Positions 53,216-61,369 of a DNA stretch of 61,369 nucleotides are shown here, piece by piece; position 1 is the first letter of the stretch, and every line of letters starts with the position of its first letter. Under the pieces are notes generated by a model, which worked only from the letters and a program-made list of their open reading frames with translations, did no database searches and had not been told where the DNA came from. The stretch lies in NCBI GenBank assembly GCA_026705765.1, contig JAPPAB010000003.1, positions 1-61,369 of the forward strand. The letters run 5' to 3'. The position numbers and the translations under genes were made by a program. The stretch comes from Gemmatimonadota bacterium. GTDB lineage: Bacteria > Latescibacterota > UBA2968.

Positions 53216-55639
53216 TCACAACCCAATCAAATACGACACCTTGAGCAGGACGGCGCGGCCGGTCTGGTGAAGATCGCCATCGGTTCCAAACCCGTGATCA
53301 TACACAAAGAAAATATCGCTACCCGGGCGGAAACGGTAATTGAGCAAAAAGTTTGCGCCCATGGATTCGCTGTCACTATTCCACTGCGCGAAAATTTTGA
53401 AAAAGAAATCGGTTGTAAACGAATAAATTATCCTCGTGCTCAATGCCTGAATATTGAGATTGGCCTGTGGCAAGCGAATCCAATTGCCATCGTAAATCAG
53501 CTCAATACCCAATCTGCCATTGGGCCGATAGGCATTCTCTGCGGTTACCCGATACAGGTGTCCGGTATAATAGGTTCCGACCAGAAAATCAAAATCCAAC
53601 TGCAATTTGCGATAATTTGCCGTATCCGGTCCCAGCCTGAACGATGTAAAAGTATATTCACGCGGCGGAATGGCGACATCGGGTCGCTTGCGCGACGGTC
53701 TAAAAGTCCGCGTAACGACATCGCGGGTCCTCTCCACACGCACCAAAAAGCGATCAGCCGTCTGAAGTGCGAGCACACCGTCAAGTCTGAACCGCTGGAA
53801 CGGCACCTCGCCTTCGTCGTCTTCAATCACCTGAATATCGGGCGTGAACCTCAAATTGCGAATATTGGCTACTCTGGGACGCGGCAAATAGGATAGATTG
53901 ACATTATAGCGCCGAAATCCCCGAATACCACGTCTGCGATTGACAAACCCCGCCTCCGGCTCAAAATTGTCCTCCACATCCAGAACAGTTGCCGAACCCG
54001 AGTATTTAGTACCGTTATACGATAAGCGAAGATACCGTGCATCATCCACTTCTTCTGAGTCTTTATCCCAGGTACGCGCGTAAAACGCCTGCACATTGAC
54101 CGCGGTTGACGGCGAAAAACTGAAATCCAGCCCCCCGGCGCGATTGTAGTCGCCCCACCCACCTTCGGACACTTCGCTTTGTTTATTTACCCAGATAAAT
54201 CCCACATTGGACCGCGCGAGCACATCGCGTTTCATCCGCAGGACGGAAAAATTTCTCCGCGGCAGCGTCTGCGTGTCCAGCATCTCAGAATCTGTCAGAA
54301 CATTTAACGCGCCAATACTGGTACGCCCGGCTTTGCCAGCCAGTTTGCCACCTGCGAGAATCGGCACGGGCTGCCCCCCATCCAGACCGATTCTCCTGCT
54401 GTAAAACAGCAGCGTTGGCGGGCGCACATCGCCCCCACGAGTTGACGCGGCCTCGCCAAAATCAAACAACTGTGCCCCCTCCAGAAAAAACTCGCGCTTT
54501 TCGGGAAAAAACTGAGAAAATTGAGTCAAATTCACCTGCTCTTGATCGGCTTCGACCTGGGCAAAATCCGTATTATACGACACATCCAGAGCGAGATTAG
54601 GCGTCACGCCATAGCGCACATCTGCACCCGCTTCAAACGTGCGATTCTCACCCTCATCGCCTGCAAAATTGCGCGAAGTCCCCGGCAACACATATGGTTT
54701 GACCTGAAAGAGCCGCTTCCTCTCAACAGCCTTTAATCCGCGCAAGACACCCATATCTGTCATCTGATATCGCCGCCGGGGCGACGGCGTGTGCCGCCCG
54801 ACAATAAACGCTGTCTCTTCGTTCTTGTGCCCGATATAACGCCCCATGTTAATCCCCCATTCCATCTCATCAGACGGATTGAAACGGAGTTGATTAAAGG
54901 GAATCGCTATTTCGGCAGTCCAGCCCCTCTCATGACGCACACACCGCGCCTCCCAGATACAATCCCAATCTTCATTCGTCGTTCGCCCTTCATTTGACAA
55001 AAGCATATCTGCCCGAGCGCCGAGCGCATTTACAAAAAAGAAAACCCCATTCTGGTTGTCATTAAACGGATCGAGCAACAACTGGATATTGTCATCGCCC
55101 GAAAGCTGAGAATCTCGGCGCATATTATTGGTAACAATGAGGCCGGGATTTTTGTCATAACATTCAAAACCAAAATAAATTTTTTTATTGTCATAAATAA
55201 TTTTCACAACCGTCCGCTCAGTAACCGGCATCCAGTATTTCGGATCGCGCTGCACAAAGCCCTCTGCGGCCTGAGCTTGTTGCCAAACCGCGTCGTCCAA
55301 CCGCCCGTCAATGCGCGGTGCCGCTGCAACCCGCGTCGCCTGCACCACCCTGCGCGGCGATCCTGCAAGCGTGCCATCATCGGTCTGAATCCGATCGCCA
55401 GTTTTCACTGGCAAACCATTCTCCTCAACCACGCGCGCAACCGCTACATTGGGCAATACCTTAATTACCTGCAAAACCGCACCGTCGTCGCCTGCAACCC
55501 GCAATTTGCCATCCAGGTCAGCCGAAAGTCCTTCCACATAGACGAGATCACCCACCACCTGCTGCACCGTACCCTGCGCATATGTATGATCGGGAATAGC
55601 AATTGTCATTAGCCCCCAAAATAATACCCAAAAACGCAT
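53216..55639 (-). CDS. DUF5916-like outer-membrane protein with CBM9-like domain
   Basis: An 807-residue secreted protein. Signal peptide MRFWVLFWGLMTIAIPDHTYA is followed by a 70-residue N-terminal beta domain (GDLVYVEGLSADLDG and AVARVVEENGLPVKTGDRI), a CBM9-like region (RIDGRLDDAVWQQAQAAEGF near 110, DDNIQLLLDPFND near 205) and then about 500 residues of beta-barrel-like strands ending KVSYLIGL. This is the DUF5916 layout. It probably binds a polysaccharide or heme-like ligand at the cell surface, which is family knowledge only. The start at 55639 has AGGAGGTATTC, identical to that of the Gfo gene two genes upstream in the run. Confidence 0.82.
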   Translation of the reverse strand: MRFWVLFWGLMTIAIPDHTYAQGTVQQVVGDLVYVEGLSADLDGKLRVAGDDGAVLQVIKVLPNVAVARVVEENGLPVKTGDRIQTDDGTLAGSPRRVVQATRVAAAPRIDGRLDDAVWQQAQAAEGFVQRDPKYWMPVTERTVVKIIYDNKKIYFGFECYDKNPGLIVTNNMRRDSQLSGDDNIQLLLDPFNDNQNGVFFFVNALGARADMLLSNEGRTTNEDWDCIWEARCVRHERGWTAEIAIPFNQLRFNPSDEMEWGINMGRYIGHKNEETAFIVGRHTPSPRRRYQMTDMGVLRGLKAVERKRLFQVKPYVLPGTSRNFAGDEGENRTFEAGADVRYGVTPNLALDVSYNTDFAQVEADQEQVNLTQFSQFFPEKREFFLEGAQLFDFGEAASTRGGDVRPPTLLFYSRRIGLDGGQPVPILAGGKLAGKAGRTSIGALNVLTDSEMLDTQTLPRRNFSVLRMKRDVLARSNVGFIWVNKQSEVSEGGWGDYNRAGGLDFSFSPSTAVNVQAFYARTWDKDSEEVDDARYLRLSYNGTKYSGSATVLDVEDNFEPEAGFVNRRRGIRGFRRYNVNLSYLPRPRVANIRNLRFTPDIQVIEDDEGEVPFQRFRLDGVLALQTADRFLVRVERTRDVVTRTFRPSRKRPDVAIPPREYTFTSFRLGPDTANYRKLQLDFDFLVGTYYTGHLYRVTAENAYRPNGRLGIELIYDGNWIRLPQANLNIQALSTRIIYSFTTDFFFKIFAQWNSDSESMGANFLLNYRFRPGSDIFFVYDHGFGTDGDLHQTGRAVLLKVSYLIGL

Positions 55640-55670
55640 GAATACCTCCTGATAAATGTCCAAAAACAAA

Positions 55671-55694
55671 CTCCCCGAATACGGGAGATTTTTA
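55671..55694 (-). terminator. weak terminator-like hairpin
   Basis: CTCCC and GGGAG arms around a 7-base loop, then TTTGTTTTTGG on the minus strand. It overlaps the stop of the penicillin-acylase gene and could partly separate it from the DUF5916 gene. Confidence 0.5.
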
Positions 55695-57956
55695 ATCGTC
55701 TTGTGGGGATTCTGGCTCAGCATTCGTAGAATCGGGTGCGACTCCACCTGTTTGTAACTGCTTATGCCATAGAGCCTTCAGCGATTGACGCTCGGCTTCT
55801 TCGGGATCGTAAGGAACTGTTGTAAGACCTGTCAGAACAGATTGCAAATCGCCAGTTGTAAAAACCGTCTTCTTAAATGTATTGCGATGTTGTAGAGCGG
55901 CCTGATCGTCATAATGGGGAGACTCGGGATCTTCGCTATTACCATAAGCCAGCGCACTCCACGACTGCACCGGCTGCACCAGCGAAACCACCATCCCAAA
56001 AGCCGATCCGCCTTCGATAAGCATCGTCCCATCTGCTTCTATTCGCGTCAGTGTCTGATGCAAAGCCTCTGTGCCAGAAGGCGCACCGCTCATCGGAAAA
56101 GTGCGATTTCCTCGCTTCAAGTAATGCACCTGCCCCCAGGGCACATCCAATCGTCCATAAGTCGCGATCATATATGCGACTGCCTGCTGTAACGCCTCCA
56201 ATGCGACCTTCTCCCGAACAATCATATCGCGTTTTTGAGGAGCCTGTGCGAGTAACGGATCGAATCGCATCTTCCAAATCGAAAACAAAAGCGTGCCAAC
56301 ACTCTCTAAACTCGCCCGATTATCCCAGGATCTGAGAATTTGAACAGCCTTGCCAATCTTCCAGTTGGGATCGTATAGCAAGGGCCAGGCGCTATTATAA
56401 GCACGATAAATCAACCCTTTATATTCTTCTGCGTCAACGAGATAATCATCTCGAAGCAAAGCCTGCATATCGCCAACAGCAATATTTTGATGCGTGAGCA
56501 AAAAGCTCACAATCCTCTGTGCGCGATGATTGGGTGTTCCCCACCCCAAAAACGGTGGAAAATCGTCCCTTTTAAGACCGCTATCAATCGCAACCACATC
56601 TGGCGAGACATTGCAATTCTGCAAAGATCCAGAAGCGGGATTATGCACTTGCGGCAATTGAGAAAATGCGACCGTCCCCCTCCACTCTGTCTCAGGCAAC
56701 CAGCCCGGCACGGGTGCGCGCCAATCGAAATCCTCTGATCGCACGGGGCAGTTGCCATTAAACACATAAAAAATCTCGCCCATCACATCGCCGTATATCA
56801 CATTAAAAACCAGCAACTCTAAACGCGAAAGCGCCTGCTGAAACGCGCCCAGTGACACCGCGCGATTCATCGCCAATAACTGCCCCATTGCATCCACGCG
56901 ATCAGCCACACTCGTACGCGCAGCATAAGCCCAATTGCCAATCGTCTTATAAACGGGACCGTGATCGGTATAGAGAAACTCGCGTTCAACTTCCCGCATC
57001 CCCTCCCCGCTATGGATTTTCACGCGCCGCGACACCACGCGCCTTTTCTCATCCCCATAAAAATAGCGTCTGGGATTGATGGGATCCAGACGCTCTTCGT
57101 ACAAATCAAAAACATCAATATCATTGGCGGTCATTGACCAGGCAATGTGATCATTGTGACCGGCAAAAATAACCGGCAGACCAAAAAATGTTGCCCCCAT
57201 TACATTCAAACCCGCATTGCTGACCAGATGCGCTTCGCAAAGCTGAAAAGGTGTTGTGTATGGCAATTGCACATCCATCGCCAGCACCGGTGCGTCGCTG
57301 TCAGATCGAGATGGTCCCACAACCCACAGATTGGATCCTGGCAATTTGGGAACCGCTGTCGTCAATCCCACCTGAGCCAATTCAGATTCACCGGTCTGCT
57401 CGGCAAACAAGAACAAAATCCACCGCGCAAGAGCTACTACATCTACCGCCCGCACATCCTGCACCCACTGCGGCAATACCTGCCGATGAATTTCAATATA
57501 GTGGTTGATACCCCCAACAAAAGCTGCGATATATTGCCGCGTCTCCTCAGAAATATCCCCATACCGCTCCCCAGCAACACTGTGAATGCGCCATCGCAAA
57601 GCCATTTCATCTAATTTTAAGGCCGAAGCGCCTTCGACCTCGGCCAAACGCCCTCTGGCCTGGCGAAAATTCTTTAACATCTGCAGGAGATGATCTTCTG
57701 CCTGTGCATAGCCAAAACCAAACGCGACATCCTCATCTGTGCGCCCATAAATATGAGGTACGCCATAAGCATCGCGCAAAATACGCGCCTTACCCTCTGG
57801 GGGTAAAAACAGGGATTCGCCTAATTTTGCGGCCAGTGTATCAACCGGGACTTCAGCCAGCAAAACTGCGAGACTGTCCCGATTAATCGCACCTTCTTGC
57901 GCCCCACTTTGAGCGGCAAAAGCAATAAAAAATACGACGAGAATAAACCACCGCAT
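55692..57956 (-). CDS. penicillin-acylase-type Ntn hydrolase
   Basis: A 754-residue secreted amidase. A signal peptide (MRWFILVVFFIAFAAQSGA) leads to the alpha-chain region (ILRDAYGVPHIYGRTDEDVAFGFGYAQAEDHL), then the self-cleavage site LPGSN, where Ser208 becomes the nucleophile of the beta chain, and GHNDHIAWSMT. The family hydrolyses amide bonds in N-acyl compounds such as beta-lactams and acyl-homoserine lactones. The substrate here is unknown. It starts 3 bp after the Gfo/Idh/MocA stop. Confidence 0.93.
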   Translation of the reverse strand: MRWFILVVFFIAFAAQSGAQEGAINRDSLAVLLAEVPVDTLAAKLGESLFLPPEGKARILRDAYGVPHIYGRTDEDVAFGFGYAQAEDHLLQMLKNFRQARGRLAEVEGASALKLDEMALRWRIHSVAGERYGDISEETRQYIAAFVGGINHYIEIHRQVLPQWVQDVRAVDVVALARWILFLFAEQTGESELAQVGLTTAVPKLPGSNLWVVGPSRSDSDAPVLAMDVQLPYTTPFQLCEAHLVSNAGLNVMGATFFGLPVIFAGHNDHIAWSMTANDIDVFDLYEERLDPINPRRYFYGDEKRRVVSRRVKIHSGEGMREVEREFLYTDHGPVYKTIGNWAYAARTSVADRVDAMGQLLAMNRAVSLGAFQQALSRLELLVFNVIYGDVMGEIFYVFNGNCPVRSEDFDWRAPVPGWLPETEWRGTVAFSQLPQVHNPASGSLQNCNVSPDVVAIDSGLKRDDFPPFLGWGTPNHRAQRIVSFLLTHQNIAVGDMQALLRDDYLVDAEEYKGLIYRAYNSAWPLLYDPNWKIGKAVQILRSWDNRASLESVGTLLFSIWKMRFDPLLAQAPQKRDMIVREKVALEALQQAVAYMIATYGRLDVPWGQVHYLKRGNRTFPMSGAPSGTEALHQTLTRIEADGTMLIEGGSAFGMVVSLVQPVQSWSALAYGNSEDPESPHYDDQAALQHRNTFKKTVFTTGDLQSVLTGLTTVPYDPEEAERQSLKALWHKQLQTGGVAPDSTNAEPESPQDD

Positions 57957-57959
57957 CCC

Positions 57960-59000
57960 CTACTCCCTGAACAAATGATCTTCAATGGGCAATGACATGG
58001 CAATCCCATTGGTCGCAGAAATAAGCCCCGCCTCCATAATTTCCTGTGCATTGCGCGACAAATCCGCACAAGTCACAAAACCGGGCGATGCGCCAGATTG
58101 AATACAATGAATAAAATGTTCGGAGGCATTATTTTCCCCTTCGGGCAATGCATCTGGTGCAATTATTTTGCCATCTTTACTGCCGCGGGTGTACAAAACA
58201 ACATCGTTGCCCGCAATAATCGTTCCCTCTGTTCCGTGTAACATCAAATCGTGCGGTGGCTTGTTCGGCACAGCTTCTGTCCATGTCATCTCCAGCCGGC
58301 ACATCGCATTTGGATAGCGCAAAATCATCATCCCATTATCATCCACAGGCAAATGCGTTTTCAACAGCCGCCCCGCCATGCCCACCACGCGATTTGGCCG
58401 CCCCAAAAACAACACGCACAAACTCGCGCCATATCCCCCGTAATCGTTAAAAGCACCCGCGCCATTGAGATGGCTATCAAATAGAAAGTCGCAAAAATGT
58501 TCGGAACACCCCAACTCATCCGGCCCGCAATGCCCACCGCGCCACAGCAGTTGCCACACCTGTCCGATCGCGCCTTCTTGCACCAGGCGATAAGCCGTGC
58601 GGATGCCGCGATTCCACGCCGTCGGCCAATTGACCATCAACACCGTCCCCGCCTTTCGCGCAGCTGTCAACATGCGATCTGCTTGCTCTAAGGTCGCTGC
58701 CATCGGTTTTTCAACCATCACATGAATCCCGCGCGGCGCGCACAATTCCACCACATCGGCGTGATGTGCTGTCGGAGTAAACACAAACACCGCATCGGGC
58801 TCTTCATTATCCAGCACCGCTTCAAAATCATCATATACCAGTTCACAACCCGTTGCCTCGACGAATTGTTCTCTCAGCTCTGCATTGCCATCTGCACCAG
58901 CCACCAGCACGGCATTATCCAGTGCTTTGAGCGCCCGCAAATTTGACCACACGTGATCGTGTGCCAGCCCCAATGCGGCCACTTTTACCCTTTCTGACAT
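57960..59000 (-). CDS. Gfo/Idh/MocA-family oxidoreductase
   Basis: A 346-residue oxidoreductase. The Rossmann start is KVAALGLAHDHV, with a variant GxGxxG; the catalytic Lys is in VEKPMAATLEQAD near 95. In place of the usual His-x-x-Asp helix there is FNDYGGYGASLC, which weakens the catalytic His/Asp pair, so it may be a divergent member. It heads the three-gene run with the penicillin-acylase and DUF5916 genes. AGGAGGTATTC precedes the start. Confidence 0.82.
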   Translation of the reverse strand: MSERVKVAALGLAHDHVWSNLRALKALDNAVLVAGADGNAELREQFVEATGCELVYDDFEAVLDNEEPDAVFVFTPTAHHADVVELCAPRGIHVMVEKPMAATLEQADRMLTAARKAGTVLMVNWPTAWNRGIRTAYRLVQEGAIGQVWQLLWRGGHCGPDELGCSEHFCDFLFDSHLNGAGAFNDYGGYGASLCVLFLGRPNRVVGMAGRLLKTHLPVDDNGMMILRYPNAMCRLEMTWTEAVPNKPPHDLMLHGTEGTIIAGNDVVLYTRGSKDGKIIAPDALPEGENNASEHFIHCIQSGASPGFVTCADLSRNAQEIMEAGLISATNGIAMSLPIEDHLFRE

Positions 59001-59109
59001 GAATACCTCCTCAAATATCTGAATTGGGATGTACAGGATTTAGGGATATTACAGGATGAAACAAATGATACAGCGGAGACTAACATGAGTAAAGAAGAAA
59101 AAGGTGATG

Positions 59110-59160
59110 CAAAAAACAAAAGCCCGGATAAGTTCCTGAAGATGCTATCCGGGCTTTTTA
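59110..59160. terminator. bidirectional terminator after clpB
   Basis: AGCCCGGATA (59121-59130) and TATCCGGGCT (59146-59155) are perfect 10-base arms around a 15-base loop. The plus strand ends in TTTTTA and the minus strand in TTTGTTTTTT. It ends the clpB transcript. Confidence 0.9.
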
Positions 59161-59194
59161 TCATTTAGTAGCCTACAACGAACGCAAAGGGTTC

Positions 59195-61369
59195 TCACTT
59201 CTCCTCTCCCATGTCTTTAATCACCAGGTCACCGTCTGCCACATCGACCTCAATCTGCGCACCGTCCGAGATATCGCCACTGATCAACGCGCGCCCAATG
59301 CGAGTCTCCAATTCGTGCTGTAAGAATCGTTTGAGAGGCCGCGCGCCAAATACTGGATCAAACCCTTTACGGGCGATAAACCCCTTCGCGTCCTCTGAAA
59401 GGGTAAGACCAATCTGTCTGTCGGACAATCGGTTACGCAAATCCACAATGAGCAGATCCACAATTCTGGTAATTTCCGACAACAACAGCGGCTTAAACAG
59501 CACAACATCATCTATGCGATTGAGAAATTCGGGTCTGAACTGCTGTCTCAATTCCGCCATTACCACATCGCGTGCAGATTCGCGGATTTCTCCATCGTCG
59601 GTCACACCCTCGAGCAAATACGGCGAACCGATATTTGATGTCATAATTACCACCGTATTCTTAAAATCCACGACATGCCCCTGTGCATCTGTCAGGCGGC
59701 CGTCATCGAGCAACTGAAGCAAAATATTGAAAACATCGCTGTGAGCCTTTTCAATCTCGTCGAACAAAATTACCGAATACGGTTTGCGGCGCACAGCTTC
59801 CGTCAATTGCCCGCCTTCATCGTAACCGATATAACCTGGGGGCGCACCGATCAACCGCGACACCGCGTGCTTTTCCATATACTCGCTCATATCGATGCGA
59901 ATCATACTGTCCTCGCTATCAAAAAGTGCTTCTGATAGCGTGCGTGCGAGTTCGGTCTTGCCAACGCCGGATGGACCCAAAAAAATGAACGACCCGATGG
60001 GACGGCGCGGATCCTTGATCCCCGCACGCGCCCGAATCACCGCATCTGCCACCAGGGAGACCGCCTCGTCCTGTCCGACGACGCGCTCGTGCAAAATATC
60101 GTCCAATCGCAGCAGCTTCTCGCGCTCCCCTTCTACCAATCGCATCACCGGAATACCCGTCCACCGCGATGCAATCTCGGCGATTTCCTCTTCAGTCACT
60201 TCCTCGCGCAACAATCGATTATCCACCGTTTGGGAATCTTCGGCAATTTTGAGTTGCCGTTCCAAATCGGGCAATGTGCCGTGTTTCAACTCTGCGGCGC
60301 GGTTGAGATTGTACTGCCGCTCTGCCTCTTCAATCTCGCGTTTTGTCTGCTCAATCTCCTCTCGCAAAGTCCGCACCCCATCCAGTTCCTGTTTTTCATT
60401 CTCCCACTGCACGCGCATCGCATCTGCCTGATCTCTCAAATCGGCCAACTCTTTCTGAAGTGTCTGCAACCGCTCCCGACTCGACTTGTCCTTTTCCTTC
60501 TTCAGTGCGGCTTCCTCAATCTCGAACTGCATCACGCGACGGGTCACAGCATCCAGTTCCGAAGGCATGGAGTCGATTTCTGTCCGCACCATTGCACACG
60601 CCTCATCCACCAGATCAATCGCCTTATCCGGCAAAAAACGATCTGAAATATATCGATCTGACAACACCACGGCATTGACCAGCGCATTATCCTGAATCCC
60701 CACCCCGTGGTGAATCTCAAATCGCTCGCGCAAACCCCGTAGAATCGAAATAGAGTCCTCAACAGATGGCGCATCCACCATCACGGGTTGGAAGCGTCGC
60801 TCCAGAGCAGCGTCTTTTTCGAGATACTGGCGATGTTCGTCGAGCGTTGTCGCACCAATACAGTGCAATTCACCCCGCGCCAGCATTGGTTTGAGCATAT
60901 TCCCCGCGTCCGTAGATCCCTCCGTCTTACCCGCGCCCACAATCGTGTGAACCTCGTCAATAAATAACAAAATGTGACCGTCGCTCTGTTTAATCTCATT
61001 CAAAACAGCTTTCAAACGCTCTTCAAATTCGCCCCGATATTTCGCACCGGCCATCAACGCGCCCATATCCAGTGAAAAAACCGACCGATCTTTGAGCCAC
61101 TCGGGCACGTCGCCTCGCACAATCCGCTGCGCCAGACCCTCGATAATCGCGGTCTTCCCCACACCGGGTTCACCGATCAGTACGGGATTATTTTTTGTCT
61201 TGCGCGACAAAATGCGAATCACACGACGGATTTCCTCATCTCGCCCAATTACGGGATCTAATTTGCCCGCGCGTGCTTCGGCTACCAGATCAATACCGTA
61301 TTTTCCAAGCGCCTCATAAGCCACCTCCGTGTTGGCACTCGTCACACTTTGATTGCCGCGAACTTGCGT
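59195..61369 (-). CDS. clpB: ATP-dependent disaggregase ClpB (5' end cut by window)
   Basis: ClpB, with DnaK, pulls aggregated proteins apart. About 725 residues are present, lacking only the N-terminal domain, which lies past the window edge; the frame is open right to 61369 ([12 protein letters not shown] in the linker). Nucleotide domain 1 has GEPGVGKT and a DE Walker B, the coiled-coil M domain follows ([19 protein letters not shown] and neighbours), and domain 2 has GPSGVGKT with a second Walker B. The C-terminus ends normally (VKDMGEEK-like). Confidence 0.96.
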   Translation of the reverse strand, partial: TQVRGNQSVTSANTEVAYEALGKYGIDLVAEARAGKLDPVIGRDEEIRRVIRILSRKTKNNPVLIGEPGVGKTAIIEGLAQRIVRGDVPEWLKDRSVFSLDMGALMAGAKYRGEFEERLKAVLNEIKQSDGHILLFIDEVHTIVGAGKTEGSTDAGNMLKPMLARGELHCIGATTLDEHRQYLEKDAALERRFQPVMVDAPSVEDSISILRGLRERFEIHHGVGIQDNALVNAVVLSDRYISDRFLPDKAIDLVDEACAMVRTEIDSMPSELDAVTRRVMQFEIEEAALKKEKDKSSRERLQTLQKELADLRDQADAMRVQWENEKQELDGVRTLREEIEQTKREIEEAERQYNLNRAAELKHGTLPDLERQLKIAEDSQTVDNRLLREEVTEEEIAEIASRWTGIPVMRLVEGEREKLLRLDDILHERVVGQDEAVSLVADAVIRARAGIKDPRRPIGSFIFLGPSGVGKTELARTLSEALFDSEDSMIRIDMSEYMEKHAVSRLIGAPPGYIGYDEGGQLTEAVRRKPYSVILFDEIEKAHSDVFNILLQLLDDGRLTDAQGHVVDFKNTVVIMTSNIGSPYLLEGVTDDGEIRESARDVVMAELRQQFRPEFLNRIDDVVLFKPLLLSEITRIVDLLIVDLRNRLSDRQIGLTLSEDAKGFIARKGFDPVFGARPLKRFLQHELETRIGRALISGDISDGAQIEVDVADGDLVIKDMGEEK

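Overview
The window is a 61.4 kb piece of a bacterial chromosome, most likely from an uncultured, Gram-negative, degradation-rich lineage such as Candidatus Latescibacterota or Poribacteria. This placement is an inference. It rests on the mix of Gfo/Idh/MocA oxidoreductases (four), sulfatase-superfamily enzymes (two), a PhyH dioxygenase, two giant DUF6785/DUF6784-type membrane proteins, a heparinase-like enzyme and outer-membrane barrels, all encoded among ordinary housekeeping genes. No phage, insertion sequence or CRISPR array was seen.

Layout. 0.1-1.4 kb: AT-rich cassette (unknown protein, HEPN-like protein, DUF433 protein). 1.5-7.2 kb: tauE-like/metH operon and a divergent MFS transporter. 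7.3-13.8 kb: tRNA-Gly(CCC), miaA, mutL, a candidate structured RNA, hpt, family-5 uracil-DNA glycosylase, a monothiol glutaredoxin, a 32-residue very basic peptide and a small outer-membrane protein. 13.8-17.5 kb: cytoplasmic-type molybdenum hydroxylase (FAD, 2Fe-2S and Mo subunits). 17.7-19.3 kb: RsmC-like methyltransferase and rhodanese. 19.5-26.0 kb: Gfo/Idh/MocA oxidoreductase, a sulfatase-fold enzyme with Thr in place of the formylglycine Cys, a DUF6785 membrane protein, an iron alcohol dehydrogenase of the phosphonoacetaldehyde-reductase type and phosphonoacetaldehyde hydrolase. Together these look like a phosphonate-handling island. 26.0-28.6 kb: GC-rich heparinase-like gene. 28.6-33.8 kb: a six-gene operon for a Tat-exported PaoABC-like molybdenum hydroxylase with its own membrane cytochrome b and a 51-residue single-span membrane protein. 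33.8-35.6 kb: AT-rich restriction-modification pair (NotI-like nuclease and D12-class adenine methylase). 35.7-46.7 kb: PhyH dioxygenase, Na+ symporter/DUF6785 operon, a canonical sulfatase, Gfo/GNAT/Gfo operon, SelA-like PLP enzyme and cupin. 46.9-53.1 kb: five-gene ExbB-like/ExbD/TonB-like/TPR/PEGA operon. 53.2-59.0 kb: DUF5916 outer-membrane protein, penicillin-acylase-type hydrolase and Gfo oxidoreductase. The window ends inside clpB.

How the genes work together. Several loci cross the cell envelope: a proton-channel-driven energy-transduction machine, a periplasmic hydroxylase wired to quinone through cytochrome b, and import/degradation sets in which a large membrane protein lies tail-to-tail with a sulfatase-superfamily enzyme. 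The two AT-rich cassettes (0.1-1.4 and 33.8-35.6 kb) look like acquired defence or toxin-antitoxin-type genes. Two families of short dispersed repeats, built on TTCATCTGCG and on GAATCAAC/GAATAGAC, occupy intergenic spots. All product names are from reading the protein sequences; no database search was run.
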